Below, in pieces: positions 26,611-41,209 of a stretch of 64,000 nt of DNA. The notes beneath the pieces were generated by a model. The model saw nothing but the letters and a program-made list of their open reading frames with translations, searched no databases and was not told the origin of the DNA. The position numbers and the translations under genes were made by a program. The DNA is from Progne subis subis (Eukaryota; Chordata; Aves; Passeriformes; Hirundinidae), in NCBI GenBank assembly GCA_022316685.1, contig JAKJHU010000038.1:5126884-5190883 (forward strand), read 5' to 3'. How positions within the stretch are numbered: the stretch's first letter is position 1; every line of letters begins with the position of its first letter.

Positions 26611-28481
26611 AAGAAGAGCAGGAGCTCCAGGGAGGCTGGAGCAGGCTGTAACCTCAGTACTGCCATGAGGACAGACCATGTAAAGGATTCTCATGCCTGT
26701 CAGATAATACTGTACCCTGCCCTGGCATTGTAATGGAAATGCCTGTGCTTTCTGAAGACATCATCTTTGACATGAGACATAAAACCACACATGTTTGTCA
26801 TTTCTATATTTAACATAGCGATGTTGAGCTTGGGGAGGAAAGAATAGCTTCTGCTAACATAGATCAGAAATGTCTTTTGAGAGGTGGCATATAAAACCAT
26901 ATCCCCAGAAAAGATGTTTAGTTATTACTAAAAGCTCTGGTGTTAGCACTGCTCTCCCAAATGACTAGACACCACTTTCCAAAGGAAAGACTGCAGAAGT
27001 ACAAATATACTAAGGTTACAGATTATATTCTTGTACATTTGTACGATTGTGGATGACAAAAAAAATCTATGAACCGCAGCAGAGAACCACTGTTAAGGTA
27101 TCAAAATCACCTAAATAATCTATTACATTTATTCTTCAAATAATATTATTTACTGTAGCGTTTATAGTGTGAATGACACTTATGTGTTAAACAAGCATCT
27201 TGTTGTCTAAGATGCTTAGACTTTTATACACACATAAAATAAATTTTAAAAAAAATACCAGCCATTGCAAAAAAGCAGATTTACTAGTAACATTCAAATA
27301 TTGTTCATATTATGTAATTAATTCTGTACGTGTGGCTTGAACATATACAGCATAATAGATTATTTGGAGCACAGGCACTGGCAAGCCTGATGCCTGGGCT
27401 ATACACTTTTTGTATATTGTACATTTTTGTATATTTTATATTTGTATAATTATTTTTAAGAGTAAATCCTGCTTTAAAACATTACTTGGGCCTAGGATTC
27501 ACTATTCAGCAATGTCAGCTACGTTGATGTCCACACACAATGGCACGCTCTAGGAAACGTGGCAGCAGAGAGAGCCAACCCTGGCAGCAATCCCTCCGGA
27601 GGGACCGCTGCCACCCAGGCAGACTCCAGGAGCCACCAAAGGGAATGGCAGTTCATGCCAGAAAAACACCAGTGACACATTCTCCCTATCCTCTCCCTGG
27701 TGAAATGCATAGACCATTAGAAGCCAAAAAAGAAATCTATATTGAGATACTGCTAATGCTCTAACAAAGTGACACAAAGAAGTTACACCTCTAACAACTC
27801 ACCTTCTTCCTACTCTAGGTATTTATAGCAATCTCTCAAATTTGACTGATATACCATAGTCGATTAATTGTGCTGACCCCCCCCCACGACTTGCCTTCCC
27901 CAAAAAAAATGCAGGATAAACAAGGGGCAAAGTGAAAATTTAAATATAGAATTTCCTCGCCTCAGTTTATTTAAGTTAGATATTTAGGACTGAGCTTATC
28001 AAGCCAACTGGTGGGCATCCTGCACATGGCATAGCACCTAACACCAGCTTCCTGCGTGTGCTGAATCATGGCAACTGATTTTACAGGAGCCGGTGGTACA
28101 TTCACGTACCACGAAGCAGAAACAAGCTTTTTATTATGAAAGACTCTTAATTAGAAAACTGTTAATAAACCAAGTTTAAAAAAAATTACTAATTATTAAA
28201 TAACCTTAGAATAAAATGTGCTGTTACTATACTTGAGCTAGAACAGTGAAAGTAAATATCTCCAAAAGAAAAGCAAAGTCTTCTATAACAGAAACCAATT
28301 TGATATGGAAATGGGTCAACAGTTGCTTAAGATGTAGCACAGTTTTGATTTGATCTGCTATATTTGGACTCTGTAAGAGGCGCTTCCAGTAACATCGGTA
28401 TTGCTTATACATGAGACTTTTGCATAATCACTGTATGAAGCATTAGAATTCTTCAAACTGAGAATGATTTTCAAAACTATT

Positions 28482-28511
28482 TTATATATATATATATATG
28501 TGTGTGTGTGT
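28482..28511. repeat. (TA)n(TG)n microsatellite
   Basis: A TA dinucleotide run passes directly into a TG run in intergenic DNA. Confidence 0.9.
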
Positions 28512-31500
28512 TAATAACGTGGATACGACAGTATTTGCTGAAGAAAAAGAACAACTATTTTCTAAAACAATTAGGATTCATGATACATTCCTTGGCAGAC
28601 TATTGTTCAAAAACCCACACAGTCCTCATCCAAAAGAAGCCCAGATGCAGCCATGGGCACCAAGATATGCTTAGCACATAGCTCAAAATACACATTGGTC
28701 AAGCAAGTAGAAATATAGAAATAATTGGACATAAATTTGTGTTACAAATGAAAGCCTGTATTTGTGGCAAGCTGTTTTGTATATTACTGCTTTTCCGACA
28801 CAATCACAATTTGGTTTGTTCTTAGGGAAACAATCAGATTTCATTTTAAGATTTTTCTTTCAAGGATATTGTATAACATTTTTTACTTACATATATCTCA
28901 CTGTTAGCTTTCAAGTCCACCTTGTTATTTTTATGGAGTCCCTGGTAAATTTAGTATCACCAGAACTAATCTGATTTCACTTCTGAAAACCATGAAAGAT
29001 CATTTCACCATTCTTACCACTATGTTAGGGAACCTACCCCAGGCAGCAGAGATTGTTCCCTCTTTTTTTCGAGCTTGGCCTCCACTCACACTTGCTACCG
29101 ATACAACTGCGTTGGTTCTTCTTTGGCCTTGCATTCTGACCTTGGGAAGAACGCACATATGTAATGTGTTCCTTTCAGTACACAGCAACGGTGAATGTAA
29201 GCATGCACTTTCTGAAAGCAAAGTGCGGGCATTAAATCAGCTATCGACTCCTGCAGAGTGACCAGAGGAATTGGACCTTGGCCATAGATGAGGTCCTAGC
29301 AGCCCTCACAGCAGAGAGCCACGATCAGCTGCTGGGCATGGGCAACCTCAAATACCAAGAATTATAGTGACTATTTTCAATTTATCTCTGTGTGCTGTTT
29401 GACACTAAAAAAGAACACATTCAGAAAATATTATCATATGTCATAACATTAGCATATTATCTCTGCAGAGACATAAATGATTATTGTAGCCTTCGTAAAC
29501 CAGAGGTTTGCTGAAATCAAAGGGATTTGGGAATGTTAGATCTTAACACAGACAATAAAATGAAACAAAAAATGCACCAGGTTATTTGTGATTAATAATA
29601 GTGCCTCTAAAATCAACATGAATTATAATTACACAGGTTACTAACCTTTAGAGAATCCACATGAATATCCATTGGATTCCCCTCTCCGTTCTGCACCTTA
29701 TATGCCAATAAAGATGATATTCTGAGAACAAAAGTCTCTACAATACATGTCTCCACCAGGGTACAGCCCACTCTGTTGAAGCATATTTTAACCTAATAAT
29801 TCCTATAGCATACTGCAGTTTTTAGACTAACTGCTATTAGTGAAAATCCAACTATTCAATCCTGTGTCTGGCTCTCTAACAGATGTCATACATATTGTTT
29901 AACAAGTAGTTCATGTCTCTTGACACCATTTTACCACTTGTAAAATAAGAATGCTATGAGATCATTGAATGGTAGACGTTATAGAAGTAGAAAGCATTGA
30001 CTATTATTTGTTGTTTTATTATTATTTAATGTAGCATATGGATACAAAATTCTGGCTTGTTTGACCAGGAAGACAGCCCTATATGTTTAAAATTAAATTA
30101 GCATAGAAAAAAATTAAGCAAACAGACTATCTCAAACAGGAAATGAAATAAACAGTATGGAGCTCTTTAAATACATAACAAGTAATCAGCAAAAGGGCTG
30201 TGAACGGAACCTGAGTGGGAAGCTTGTGACCAGTGAGGCTGATGCTGCTGGAAGCCTGAATGAAAGTTAAAAGGCTCCATGACTAGGCCAGACTATACAG
30301 GCAATTAGAAGTGCTGAATGTTGCCAAGGCATCAGGCCAACAAGAATTACAACTCAACAAACTGAATGAAGGAGAGTGGGGGGAGGAAAAAAAAAGGAAA
30401 AGGAAAAAAAAGGAAAGGCTTTAATTAAATATTTGAGATCTCACAAGGGATGGGGAAAGTGCCAGGTAACTGGAAGATGGTTAACTAAACAGAGGGGGTC
30501 TGTTCACTCATTAATGCGTGGGGGAATTTACAAGTGTAACTTCTACTACCATTAATTGGAGCTACAGTATATGAGGGATGCCAGTGTATACTGGTGGGGA
30601 AAGATTCTTGTCACCTAGTCTGGTCTTACCTGGTAAGGCTTCATTGAAGAGTTATGGGATGATTTATGGATCTGATTGAAAAAACTCACCAAGATGAAAC
30701 TTCTAGAAATAAAATTTTCTTCTACTTTGGGTGCAGGGTGACCCCAGAATAATGAGATGCTTTCTTAAGAACTTTTCCTAGCAGTGTTTTTTCAGAATTG
30801 TGCAAACATTTACTTTGCCCTGTACCTCTGACAACCCAAAATAACTATATGGGACATGTGTCAGGTTTAGAGTGGATTAAAAATCTTCATTTCTGCAGAT
30901 GCTTGTCAGAAGGGTCACCAGTTGGGATGATTTGATTGTGCCTGTGCTGAAATGAAACAGGGAAATGAAGCCAGCAGGCCACTTACCTGCAGAGAAAGAG
31001 CAAGAAAGAGAAGAACTGAGGTACTTGTGAAGGGACCCAGCACTGGTGAGGGTGGGGTGAGAACTGCAAGTGTACTCTGTCACCAGTGGACCCATTTTAG
31101 AAATGCTGTAGATGCAATTACTTCAGGTAAGCTATGCAGCTCCAAATTCCATGGCTTTGACAAGACCTATCACATATCAAATCTTAAATGTATGTTAGTT
31201 GTAATACTTCATTTTACTGTCCACTGTTACTCCATTAAATCTGAAGTTCGCTCAAAACAAAATTTTAAGCTTCGTTGTTCCTATAGCACTACAATGAAGG
31301 CAGAAATTAACTACCAGCTAAGCAGAGTTTTGTTTGGGTTTTTTTTCAGACACAATCAAAGAAACTTTGGAATATGTAGAATACGCCGTATATTCAGAGC
31401 CCATGAATGAAAACCAGAAACAAAATTCTGGTAACTTTTTTTTAACATAAAATGGAGAAATAAGGGCCAGGAAGCTCCTGTCATGGTCCTGTATTGGTTA

Positions 31501-34500
31501 TTTTGTCACTATTTCTAACTAAAAAGGGGCAACCATCAGAGTTTCAGAGCATGGCATTTAAGAACGGGCAGAATTCAGCATCTGTTCTCCACATGACTAT
31601 ATATATCATGGGATGGTTTAGAATAAAGAATCTATTTTTAAAAAAAAAAAGAATAACAAAAGGCTATAAGTCTTCACTGTCTTGAGGCCATATAAAATCC
31701 TGTTAAAACTCAGACTGCCCTGAGATGTTCGAGAACTTGATGTCTCAAGAGAAATGTGTCCTTACAAGCACATTTTAAAAAATTTAATATTCTCAACATT
31801 TCCTAATGCCTTACCAGAAAAGCAGTCAGGTAGCCACCTCAATAAGCCCAGTGTTACTTAAACTTGGCCTCCTATTTCGTTACAGAAACAACAAAGGACA
31901 TGAAAGCATTAGAGCAACAAATTAAAATTATTACTATAGCCGACAAGGAATGAGAAAGAAAGCCACTGAAGTGTTTGCAGTTCTTGAAGACAAATTTCCA
32001 GTCACCTCCACAGTATTTACCTTATAGAAAGTAGTTGCCAAGAGCTATTCACTCTTTTTTTCTTGCTTACCCTCATGGAAACTCAGACATCTGTAAAGGA
32101 CAAAACAGATCCACATATACAATTGCTATGAAATAGAGTTTATTTCAAAAGTACATCCTTTATGGCCATAACAGAATTAAATATTAGACAATAATCAATT
32201 CAGCTATTATTTTCATATAGAACTTAAATGCTGACACAAGAACCAGACAATGTTACTAGCCAAATCTGCTAATTTTCTTAAGATTAAGATGGGAAAAAAT
32301 GGAAAATTTTCACATTAAGGTGGTGGGCTATATTGTAGCTTAATTTATAATTTCCAGGCATATAAGGCAAGCATAGACAGACCATATGTCTTTTCTTGGC
32401 CTTTAAATGCTCCTATTTTCCACTAGACTTGCCTTTTTCTCCATCTATTGGCAACCATACCATTTGCTATTCAGGTGATTGGCTGTAATGAGCCAGCTCC
32501 TGTTTCCATATGAATAACCACTTTTTTCCCCAATTACTTAAGCTGCCAGCAAGTCACTGGTGTCATGTTCTTTGATGCAAATCTGACTGTCAGTGGAGAA
32601 CAGGACTACATAAAGGAAGAATTTATGATGATACCCTTAGCTTAATATTTTTTGTAAATGCTATTCAGTTTATCTTCCAAGGAACATGGGGAGGGCAGCA
32701 ATGGTCCACAGTAAGAAGTAAGAATATCTTTAATTGGCTTTGTGCTCCACATGCCCTTGTAATCAGCCTTCCCATATGGTAGTCTGAAATAAATTTATCA
32801 ATCTCAATTTATGTATTTATGTCACTTTAAAAGGTCCATTTTAGTCAATATCAAAATCCATTAAATGTCACATTTAATTTTAAAAGTTGTAATTAAAAGA
32901 GTTAGAACACCAAATATATAGTTTGATATTTACATTTCTTTGAAATAAGCAGGCACACAGAAAAGCATGGGAGAGGGGATTTTCTGAGGCAAGCAGTTAT
33001 TAACAATACAAGAACTAAATATTAATTTTAACTTACTTTTTTAAAAGGTCATTTTTTATTAAATCATTCTTAAGTGGGATTGGATATTTTTTCACTTAAA
33101 GGGAAACAGCTTACATTTTGCAAGCCAGGAGACCTAACTCTTGAAATGCATCACGATAAGTGTGATCATGGGGTAAGGGGCAGATTCCTTGCTAGTGTTG
33201 GCACTCCTGACTGCAAGCACCATGTTTGACAGTAAATAGCTACAAATTAAACTATTTTCCATTTTACAAATTGCAATATTAAAATTCTAATACAGAACAA
33301 TAAAAGTTATGTTACCCACTATTCAAAGCTTTGTCCATTTCCTGCCCACCTTCAAGCCAGTATCATTTGAGGATGCCTCTCTAGATCTCTATCAAGTAGA
33401 TTTTCCAGCTGTTGTTCATTTTTTCCAGGTGATTCCAGTTATACACCATTTTAAGCATGTGAGTAATTTCGTGAACACCTGCTTCTGCAATATAGACACC
33501 AGCAGCCAATCTAAAGAGAAAGACAACTTCAGTACATATTTAAAACTTCTATTGGTCCTACAAACCTCAGATTCAGTTCTGCATGTTTCCAGGTGCTCTC
33601 AGCTTGGACTTTACCTATGGAATAATGAGCTCCTGTAGGAAGTTCTTTTGTAACAGCAGGTGTCCTGAACAACCACTGCTCTTTTGTCGAAAGGATTTCT
33701 GGATCCATTTTTTTGTCATTGAAAACACGATAATAAATTATTGTATTGTTTACAGAAGGGTCACAGCACTTTTCACAAGAAGCCAGCAAAGGCAAGAGAG
33801 GTAAAAAGTAAAAATATTTCTTTAACAGTCTGCTAAAATGTAGATTATCTTTGATTGTGCTCATTGGCAAACAGCAAAGGTCCTGTCTAACATCTGTAAG
33901 CAAAAAGAAAAAAATACCTGCTAAACCTGAAGTTCATTTGTGAAATATATTTAATACCAAATGAAACAAAACAGTAATATTAAATTAAGTGGACTTAATA
34001 ACCTCAAAAATATAAATATCTTTTTAAGTTTTTTATTAATATTTTTGAGCTAAACCTGATTTTAGGAGAATACATAAAATCAGAGCAGCTCAGAGGTTTC
34101 TCTGATTATTCAAGATCAGAACTGGATTAGACTGCACTAATCAGGGCTTTGAATAACACATAATAAAAAGATATTACAGTCATTAATTTCAGTATAGAAG
34201 TTAATTAGAATTTGTACAAATAATTTTTATGGGGTTTTTCACCAATGTTTTTTCAAAGTTGTTCTAAGACTATAAGGTGAATATACTCAAGCAAAGCTGG
34301 CTACCACAAACTCTGAAGGAACATTGCTGATCAGGTACCAGAACGAGAGCATTTAGGCCCTAGAAGGAACAAAGAGATGTCTGATTGGATTTCCCAAATT
34401 AGGGTACCTACCTGCTCTCTAGCTGCCTAAATGCTTTCAAATCTTTTAAATTCTAATGGACTAATGCAAGGCACAGACTAGCTGGTGCCCACATTTGAAA

Positions 34501-35760
34501 TCTGCTCTCAAACCTCATTTGCAGATTGGCCAGATGGTCATTAGTGTGGAGGTGTTCTCCAGGCAGACTTGCTTTCAGGGCAGGGTTTTTTAAATTTTAG
34601 AGGGGGTTGGGGAAACGAAAAAGGAAATCTTTTTTGGGGTTTGGATTTTTTTTTTAATTTGGGGGGGAGGGTTGTTGGGTTTTTGTTTTTCAGTTAAGAT
34701 TAGTAACAGCTAGGAAAGGGTGAATATAAGCTGAACTACAACAGAATATTCTCTAGTTTGGTGTATTTAAGAAAGTGCTTGCAATTTAATCCAGAGAGAC
34801 CAACAAACAGAAGACTAAAATAAAAAGGCAGAAGGCTGCGGTGTCAAAGTGCTGTTAAAGTACATGAGAAAAGCAATTCACTTGGGGTTCAATGTAACAC
34901 TTCTAATAATGAGCTTCCCATATTTAGACACAAGAGATAGCAAATTCAAACCCCCTGGAAAGGATACAATACAGTTATACAACAACATAGCAAACTGTAT
35001 TTGCTTTGTTATTACTACCTATGCACCCTATGGTTTCTGTAGGGAAGATGATATGATATCTTTATACCGTAGTGTGTAAAACAGTCTGAAATCTCTCCTT
35101 GACACCAGTAATGCACCAAAATCCTTCCTAAATATTGAAAGACCTCCAACTTGATGCTAAGCTTGATCTTACTCATCACTAAAAAAAATAAATGTTTTGT
35201 TACTGCATTTCTCTCTGAGAGGTTTTCAAAATCCTTCCAGTCAGTACATGAGATAGGATACATATTGTCGGGGATAAGTTGTTAAAGTGAATTTGAAATG
35301 TGCTTCTCAAAATATCGTTTACACATTTACCAGATGGTAAAATAAACATGTAAATTGTTATCGAGTATACACCAACTTTATACTACAATTTTACCCACTG
35401 TAGAAATGGTGTAAAAATGTTGAATATAGTGTTACTTGTTCATTTAATAGTTTATTAACATTTTAAATACATTTAGAGAATAAGTTTACTTTCAAAGAAA
35501 AAGTACTTACAGAAGCAGCATTTGAGCCATTAATCAGGTCAAATTAATGTACTGACTTCTATATTTATCATTTACCTTATCAATAATATCATTAACATAA
35601 TTATAGTTGGTTTCTAAATATTTGCATATGCATAGATGCTGCACGTGTTTAATTGTATGGGTTTTTAAAGATAAATTTAAGTTGAACTAAGGGCTGAAAA
35701 AAGAGATTTTAGGTAGTATATTTACCAACATCTTAGTTAAATGATGTGTGTTTTGGGGTT

Positions 35761-35837
35761 GTCCTGTGGAGACTCAGGATTTGAGCTCAATGGTCATTGT
35801 GGCTTCTCTCCAGCTGAGGATATTCTATGATTCTGTG
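35761..35837 (+). mobile_element. CR1 LINE 3' terminus
   Basis: The sequence 'ttgagctcaatggtcattgtgg' followed by 'gaggatATTCTATGATTCTGTG' is the classic CR1 3' end with its terminal octamer repeat. It is on the plus strand. Only the last 75 bases or so are recognisable, as is usual for 5'-truncated CR1 copies. Confidence 0.8.
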
Positions 35838-36984
35838 CTTCATAAGTAGCTGCTATTAGACCAACAGGTCACTTTGCCACTGGAATTTCCCTTTTCAAGA
35901 CCCACCAAACACATCCAGAAAGAGGAGGATGTGAATACTTTATGTAAGGCAAAGTAGAAGGCATGTGCTAACAAATCCTCTCTCAAAGAAGAGAGAAATG
36001 TTTAGCAGTATGCAGGAATTAAAATCTTCAGCTCAAGGAGTAACCCTTGTCCTTCTCTAAAATATGGCGTCCCATGCATGTAATCACTAGCTAATGACTA
36101 GGCAGAAGACAACAGACAAAGGATTTTGATGGAAGGCTGTGGCTTGTACTAGTTATGATTGGTCTCTCCTTCTGTAATTCTATTTCTTCCAACTCAGCTC
36201 ATCAGTTACACTGTGCTGTAGAATTTTCATTCTCACATTTCAGACTACACCAGCTCCTTTTTTTAGAAAAATAATTTTATTATTTTGCTGTGTTAGATTT
36301 AGGATCTTTCTTCACATATGAATACATGTGACTCAGCATATTTTCGGTCTTATGCCCTCAGCAGACTCTAAATTATTTACTCCTTAGATATGAGCATATC
36401 AACTAGTCTTAAAAATATTTAATGACTTCTTTGGTCAATCCACGAGAGGGGCTCAGCTTCCTACACATCTTGTTGGAATTATTTTTTTTAGAGGCTTTTC
36501 ACAGCACCTACATTCAGTCTGACACCAGCCGTGAAGCTCCTGTTTATGATTGCATTGTGGCTTTACTATCATATGCCCTCAGCAGTAAGGTGTTACCACA
36601 TTAACACAAAAGATACACAATTTTCAAAGGTACTAGCACAGAGCTAACTTAAGAGATATATTGACCTTATTAATGAATTCTAGAGGAATGCGCATATCTA
36701 ACAAATATGTTTTATTAGTAGGTGCCACAACATGAATTCTTAACCAAAATTATCTTTAAATAATATCACCCCTGTAGAAGAAGCTAGCAGAAAAGTGATC
36801 TACAACGAACTTTAACAAACCTGTCTGGTTTTCTGACTCATAGTAGGAAAGTCTGTAATTTAAGATTCAGAGGTCAAAACCTGCTCCACACTGGGTGTTT
36901 TATCAGTGCTCCAGAAGAATCTTCCAGAGAAAGCCAATTGCATGTGAGCCCATCTAAAACACCACTTGGAATGTCCTGCTTCAC

Positions 36985-37315
36985 AGCATCACAGAATCAC
37001 CAAGGTTGTAAGAAACCTTCAAGATCATGTGCTGCAACCACCAACCCAGCACCACTATAATCACTCCCAAAACATATCCCCAAGTGCCACATCCAGACTC
37101 CCTTTGAACATGGCCAAAAAGAACCCAACCACCTCCCCCAGGAAATTTATTCCTATGCCTAACCACTCTTTCAGTGAATTTTTCTTTTCCAATATCTAAT
37201 CTGAACTTTCCCCAGTGCAAAGAAAGGCCATTTTCCACTCACCCTTTTGCTTGGGACATGGTGAAAGAGACCAACCCCCACCTCCTTTCAGGCAGCTGTA
37301 GAGAGTGACCTACCT
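36985..37315 (-). mobile_element. CR1 LINE 3' UTR fragment
   Basis: It starts with CACAGCATCACAGAATCACC, the reverse complement of the CR1 terminal repeats. It continues with the familiar reversed CR1 3' region: 'ccccaagtgccacatccagac', 'cctcccccaggaaatttattcc', 'aaccactctttcagtgaa', 'tccaatatctaatctgaac' and 'gagaccaacccccacctcctttcaggcagctgtagagag'. This is the best-preserved CR1 in the window and lies on the minus strand. Confidence 0.9.
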
Positions 37316-40300
37316 TTCGGATTACTCTTCGTGGATGAAGTATTTTGCAAAAATAAACAAAAATGTTTGATGATATTGAAAAGACAGCAATAATAAGGGT
37401 TTCATATGGGAATAAATTATGATTTAACTTCATTAAATACCCCAGAATCTCTGGAAAGGTCTGATTTAGGAATCATTAAGAAGGAACATAAGTTCAAACT
37501 TGAAGAAATAGTCTAAATGGGATAGGATGTACACAGACAGGAGGTGTTCAGTAGCACACAATTACCAGCATACCTCTATTATGAATCAAAAATATGGGGA
37601 AGCTTAAAAGTCTGACTACCAAAACCCCTCGTGCATTCAAGGCATGCACTGGCTTTGGTGTACACACAGGTACTATAGACTGAAACACTAAACATGAGAG
37701 GGAGCTGCCGAAGAAAGCAGTGTCTTCAAAGCCTGAGCCATGGAGAACCAAACACCTCTGCCAACTAACTTCGAAGCAGAGCCTGAGCCAACACTTCTGT
37801 AAAGACAGGGTGAGCACTGAAAACTTGTAGCATATGCTGCTATTTACATAACTAATTGTAGCATGCACAGTCAAAAAACAGCCTCTAGCTTTAGCATATA
37901 CATGCAAAATAATTGATTTTATTATGTACAGAAAATTAGAAGCTGTCAGAAACAAAGCCACTAGTAACAGCCGCAAGGAAGAATTTCGAAGTTTCCTCGC
38001 CTAGACTGCAGAGGCTAGTCTTCACATAGTTGTGAGGTTTACAGCTAGAATATAAATCTAGACAAGATTCAGTGACAGCTGATACCCTATCCAAGCTTTC
38101 GGTAAAACTGACATACACACACCATAGACTGATGGTGGAGACAGTCAAGAAAAATATTCCCAGTCTCAGACTAGCTGTGGTTTGTCATTGCAGGCATTGT
38201 AATACAAGATTAAACTTTGCAAAGGATATTGCAAATATACTAATAACTAGTAACTTAACCTTACACAAAATAAAAAGGAAGAAAATTATGATGGCATGGA
38301 ATAAAAGCACCAGCTGAGTTGTTCCTAAATGTCTGATGAATAATAAGAGAACACGAAGATGGGGAAAAATACGGAAGAAAAAGCTGCATTACACTGACTA
38401 TTTTTCTATGGGAAAAAAAAACCCAACCAAAAAACATAAACCTCAATACTTCTCAGGTAAAACAGTGCATATGTATAACCTAAAAAATATGCATAATAGA
38501 GTGTTCTTCTATAATTCAGAAATAATATTATTTGAGACAATATTTAATCCTAGAAATTAGTTCTATATTGGCTTAACATGACACGCTTTCTTTGCAATTA
38601 CAGAGTAGAAAACAACTTTTTACAAGTTTAAACATTTTTATAAAATAGTAAATTTTAAGTAGGTTATTTTAAGATATCCTCTTGCCAGTAACCCTTTTCA
38701 AAACGGTGTTAAATTTTTGTTGGTTTTGTTTTGTCAAAAAGCTTCTACAAATCAAAGATCAGCAGAGGCCCCATAAATTATAAAGCAACACCCATAAAAA
38801 TAGGACTTCACCTGTTACATGCCACTGAAGAAAAAACTCAGAAATGGACACTGATTATATAACTACAAATGCTAAAAATGTTTTACATTGTAGATTCTTA
38901 TAAAAGGTGTCATGTTAAGTGTTTTAGAGGATGTAAACCCTTTGCCATCACAAGAAAATGTATGTAAATTAAAATTTAGACGTTTGGGTACAAAAGAAAG
39001 CAGCCTTGCATGGATCTCCTGCTCTTCATTAATCCTGAGCAAGGCTTTCCTTGTTCAAGCATCCTCCACAGAAGGAGTTGCAGGAGAAAGCACTCGTCTG
39101 CATGCTCTGGTTCTAAACACAACAAGCCATGGAACAGCCAGTGAAGTGCACCCCAGTAAGGAAAAGGATGCTGGAGAGAAAGGCAGGGTCTGGAGCTCCT
39201 GGGAAGCTTTGGAGATCTAGCGGGGGAAGAGACCAGAAGCTACCTGGGGACTAGTGGTGTACGTGCATCAGCTTGGAGCTCTGCTGCTCCGCCACCCAGG
39301 AATTCAGCCATCGCATGCATTAACCTAAACAACTCTGGGAGAGCGGGTTTTGGGTGAGAGATAAGCCCATCTCCTACCTGCCTGTGAAAGGGATCACCAG
39401 CTTCCTGCTGTCCTGCCCTTGCACCCACCAGCCTGGCAGCCTTTCCCATGCAATAGCACCATCACCATCCAAGTGACTTCAGAGAGCTGAACTGACAGCA
39501 AAACAACCCTCGTGAAAAGGGTTGAGTACACAGAACTACACTTGAAATCTCCTAGATCCTTATCCTGAGGCAACTGTAGATATTAAAGCGAAGTCAAAAT
39601 TAAATATAGCTACAGCTTAGCACATTGTGTATTTAGCACAGGCATTGCCCTTGTCCCACTATAACTGGGAAATGTGACCGCAGTGACAGAACTGCATTTT
39701 AATTACCAGGAGGAAAAAAATGCCCCAAAACCCACAACAGAGAGTACTGCCAAAGCAGAAGAGACTTGGGCCCTGATCCTACAAAGACTTATTTGCACAT
39801 ATACACTAAACCTTACACTGTTACGAGACAGTCATTTGTGTTGTTTCTCCAGTTACAGTGTACTTGGAAAATAAACATATACTGGGAAGGGACTACTTTG
39901 GGGTTTGGCCTTTCAGGTTGCATCTGACTAAATGGCCTATGGGGCAATATAGTGCGGAGGAAATCTTACCTTCACATGCCATTAAAATAAATTAAGTTAA
40001 TTTTTATAGGCCCATATTGCATTTCTGCCATTACATTTCACATTACTTTAATTTACATCTGCTTATACAAATGAATCCATTTGTGATTTTAAAAAAAACC
40101 CACAATTTAAAAATAATTTTTATTTATATAGTGATGAGAAAGAGGTTATGAGTGAATAGTATATGAAAATACAGCAACTGAAGCACTGAAATATTTTAAA
40201 ATACAATACTAAAAGTTAACATCAGAGGGTTTTTTAGTATTTAACACAAAGGAAAAATTAGCTCCACTAGATAACACTTCAAAGAAGGTGAAAAGGATTT

Positions 40301-41200
40301 GGGCATTACAAAATCCTAAGCACTTACAAGAAGAATTGAAATGCCTGGTTAGTTCCTTTCCGTTCAATTTCTGAACAATACTTTTATGTTAAAAGAGTAT
40401 AGCTGGCCTAAATATTGTCCTCAAAAGGGAGCAAGTTCTTGTATTATACACACCAAACAAATTGCTTTTGATTCCATCATTAAGACAATTAAATAATCAG
40501 AATCCACCTTGATAATAAGCAGAAACGAAGCTTCAATTATTCTTACAATCTAAACAGTGAAAACCAAAAATGTAAGTAGAGTAAGATATCCATTGATGTT
40601 TTCATAATTATTTTACCACAGGACAAACAAATTTGTATATCAGTTTGTCTATCAAATTGTACTTGGTCCTATTCTTTCCATCAAGCAACACCTGCTTTGG
40701 ATAGTATCTAAACCACAAGAGGAGACAATCGCATTGTTTCAATACAAAGCGGTATTGAACCACTGAAGACCATGAAATGGTGTAACTATACACCAGTTGA
40801 GGATTTAATCCATGCAATTCTGATCATAACTCTGCAACAAATGCCATCCTCAATGCATAACTGAAATAACTGCTCGATGATGTGCCCAAGAATTAAATTC
40901 TAAGGAATGTAAAAGTCATTTAGAACCATAGGCACTGGAGATTTTTCAGCAGATTTTCATAATTTCTAAGCACAGGTGACTAAACCACTTGGAGATTTTT
41001 GAAAAATGTCCCTACCCTCCTCACTTTATGCACAATAGGTTCCATAGGAAAGTCAGGAATTGACAATAAAAGCAAAGCCCTTTACCTCTTCCTCAGTACC
41101 CTGCACCTAATTCAAGGGAAAGGTTCCTTCTCCTAAGGTTAACTGAGCTTCCAGGAGAGAGCTTACATAAAACTTAAACACCTACGTACAAACCCCTCAT
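37316..41200. other. intergenic, no gene seen
   Basis: AT-rich sequence with a slightly GC-richer stretch near 38990-39470. That stretch contains no recognisable protein or repeat that I can name with confidence. Confidence 0.6.
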
Positions 41201-41209
41201 GCTTTAGAA

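Larger units (their letters stand above)
23165..35760. other. intergenic block with candidate regulatory sequence
   Basis: AT-rich intergenic DNA with no recognisable exons. It includes a probable CR1 remnant near 26520, a TA/TG microsatellite (28482-28511), a nested inverted repeat (27180-27237), an A/G-rich run near 30388-30420, and complex low-GC stretches with many homeodomain-type TAAT sites (about 24230-26240 and 32440-32600). The latter look like conserved noncoding elements, but conservation cannot be measured here. Confidence 0.6.

Noticed and set aside
33309..33903. 109- and 124-codon overlapping frames in AT-rich DNA
   Set aside because: They overlap on opposite strands and have no recognisable domain, codon pattern or splice context, so chance ORFs are the simplest reading.
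38912..39449. Moderately GC-rich open frames on both strands
   Set aside because: They have no start context, splice support or recognisable homology. Probably an unannotated old repeat or plain intergenic DNA.
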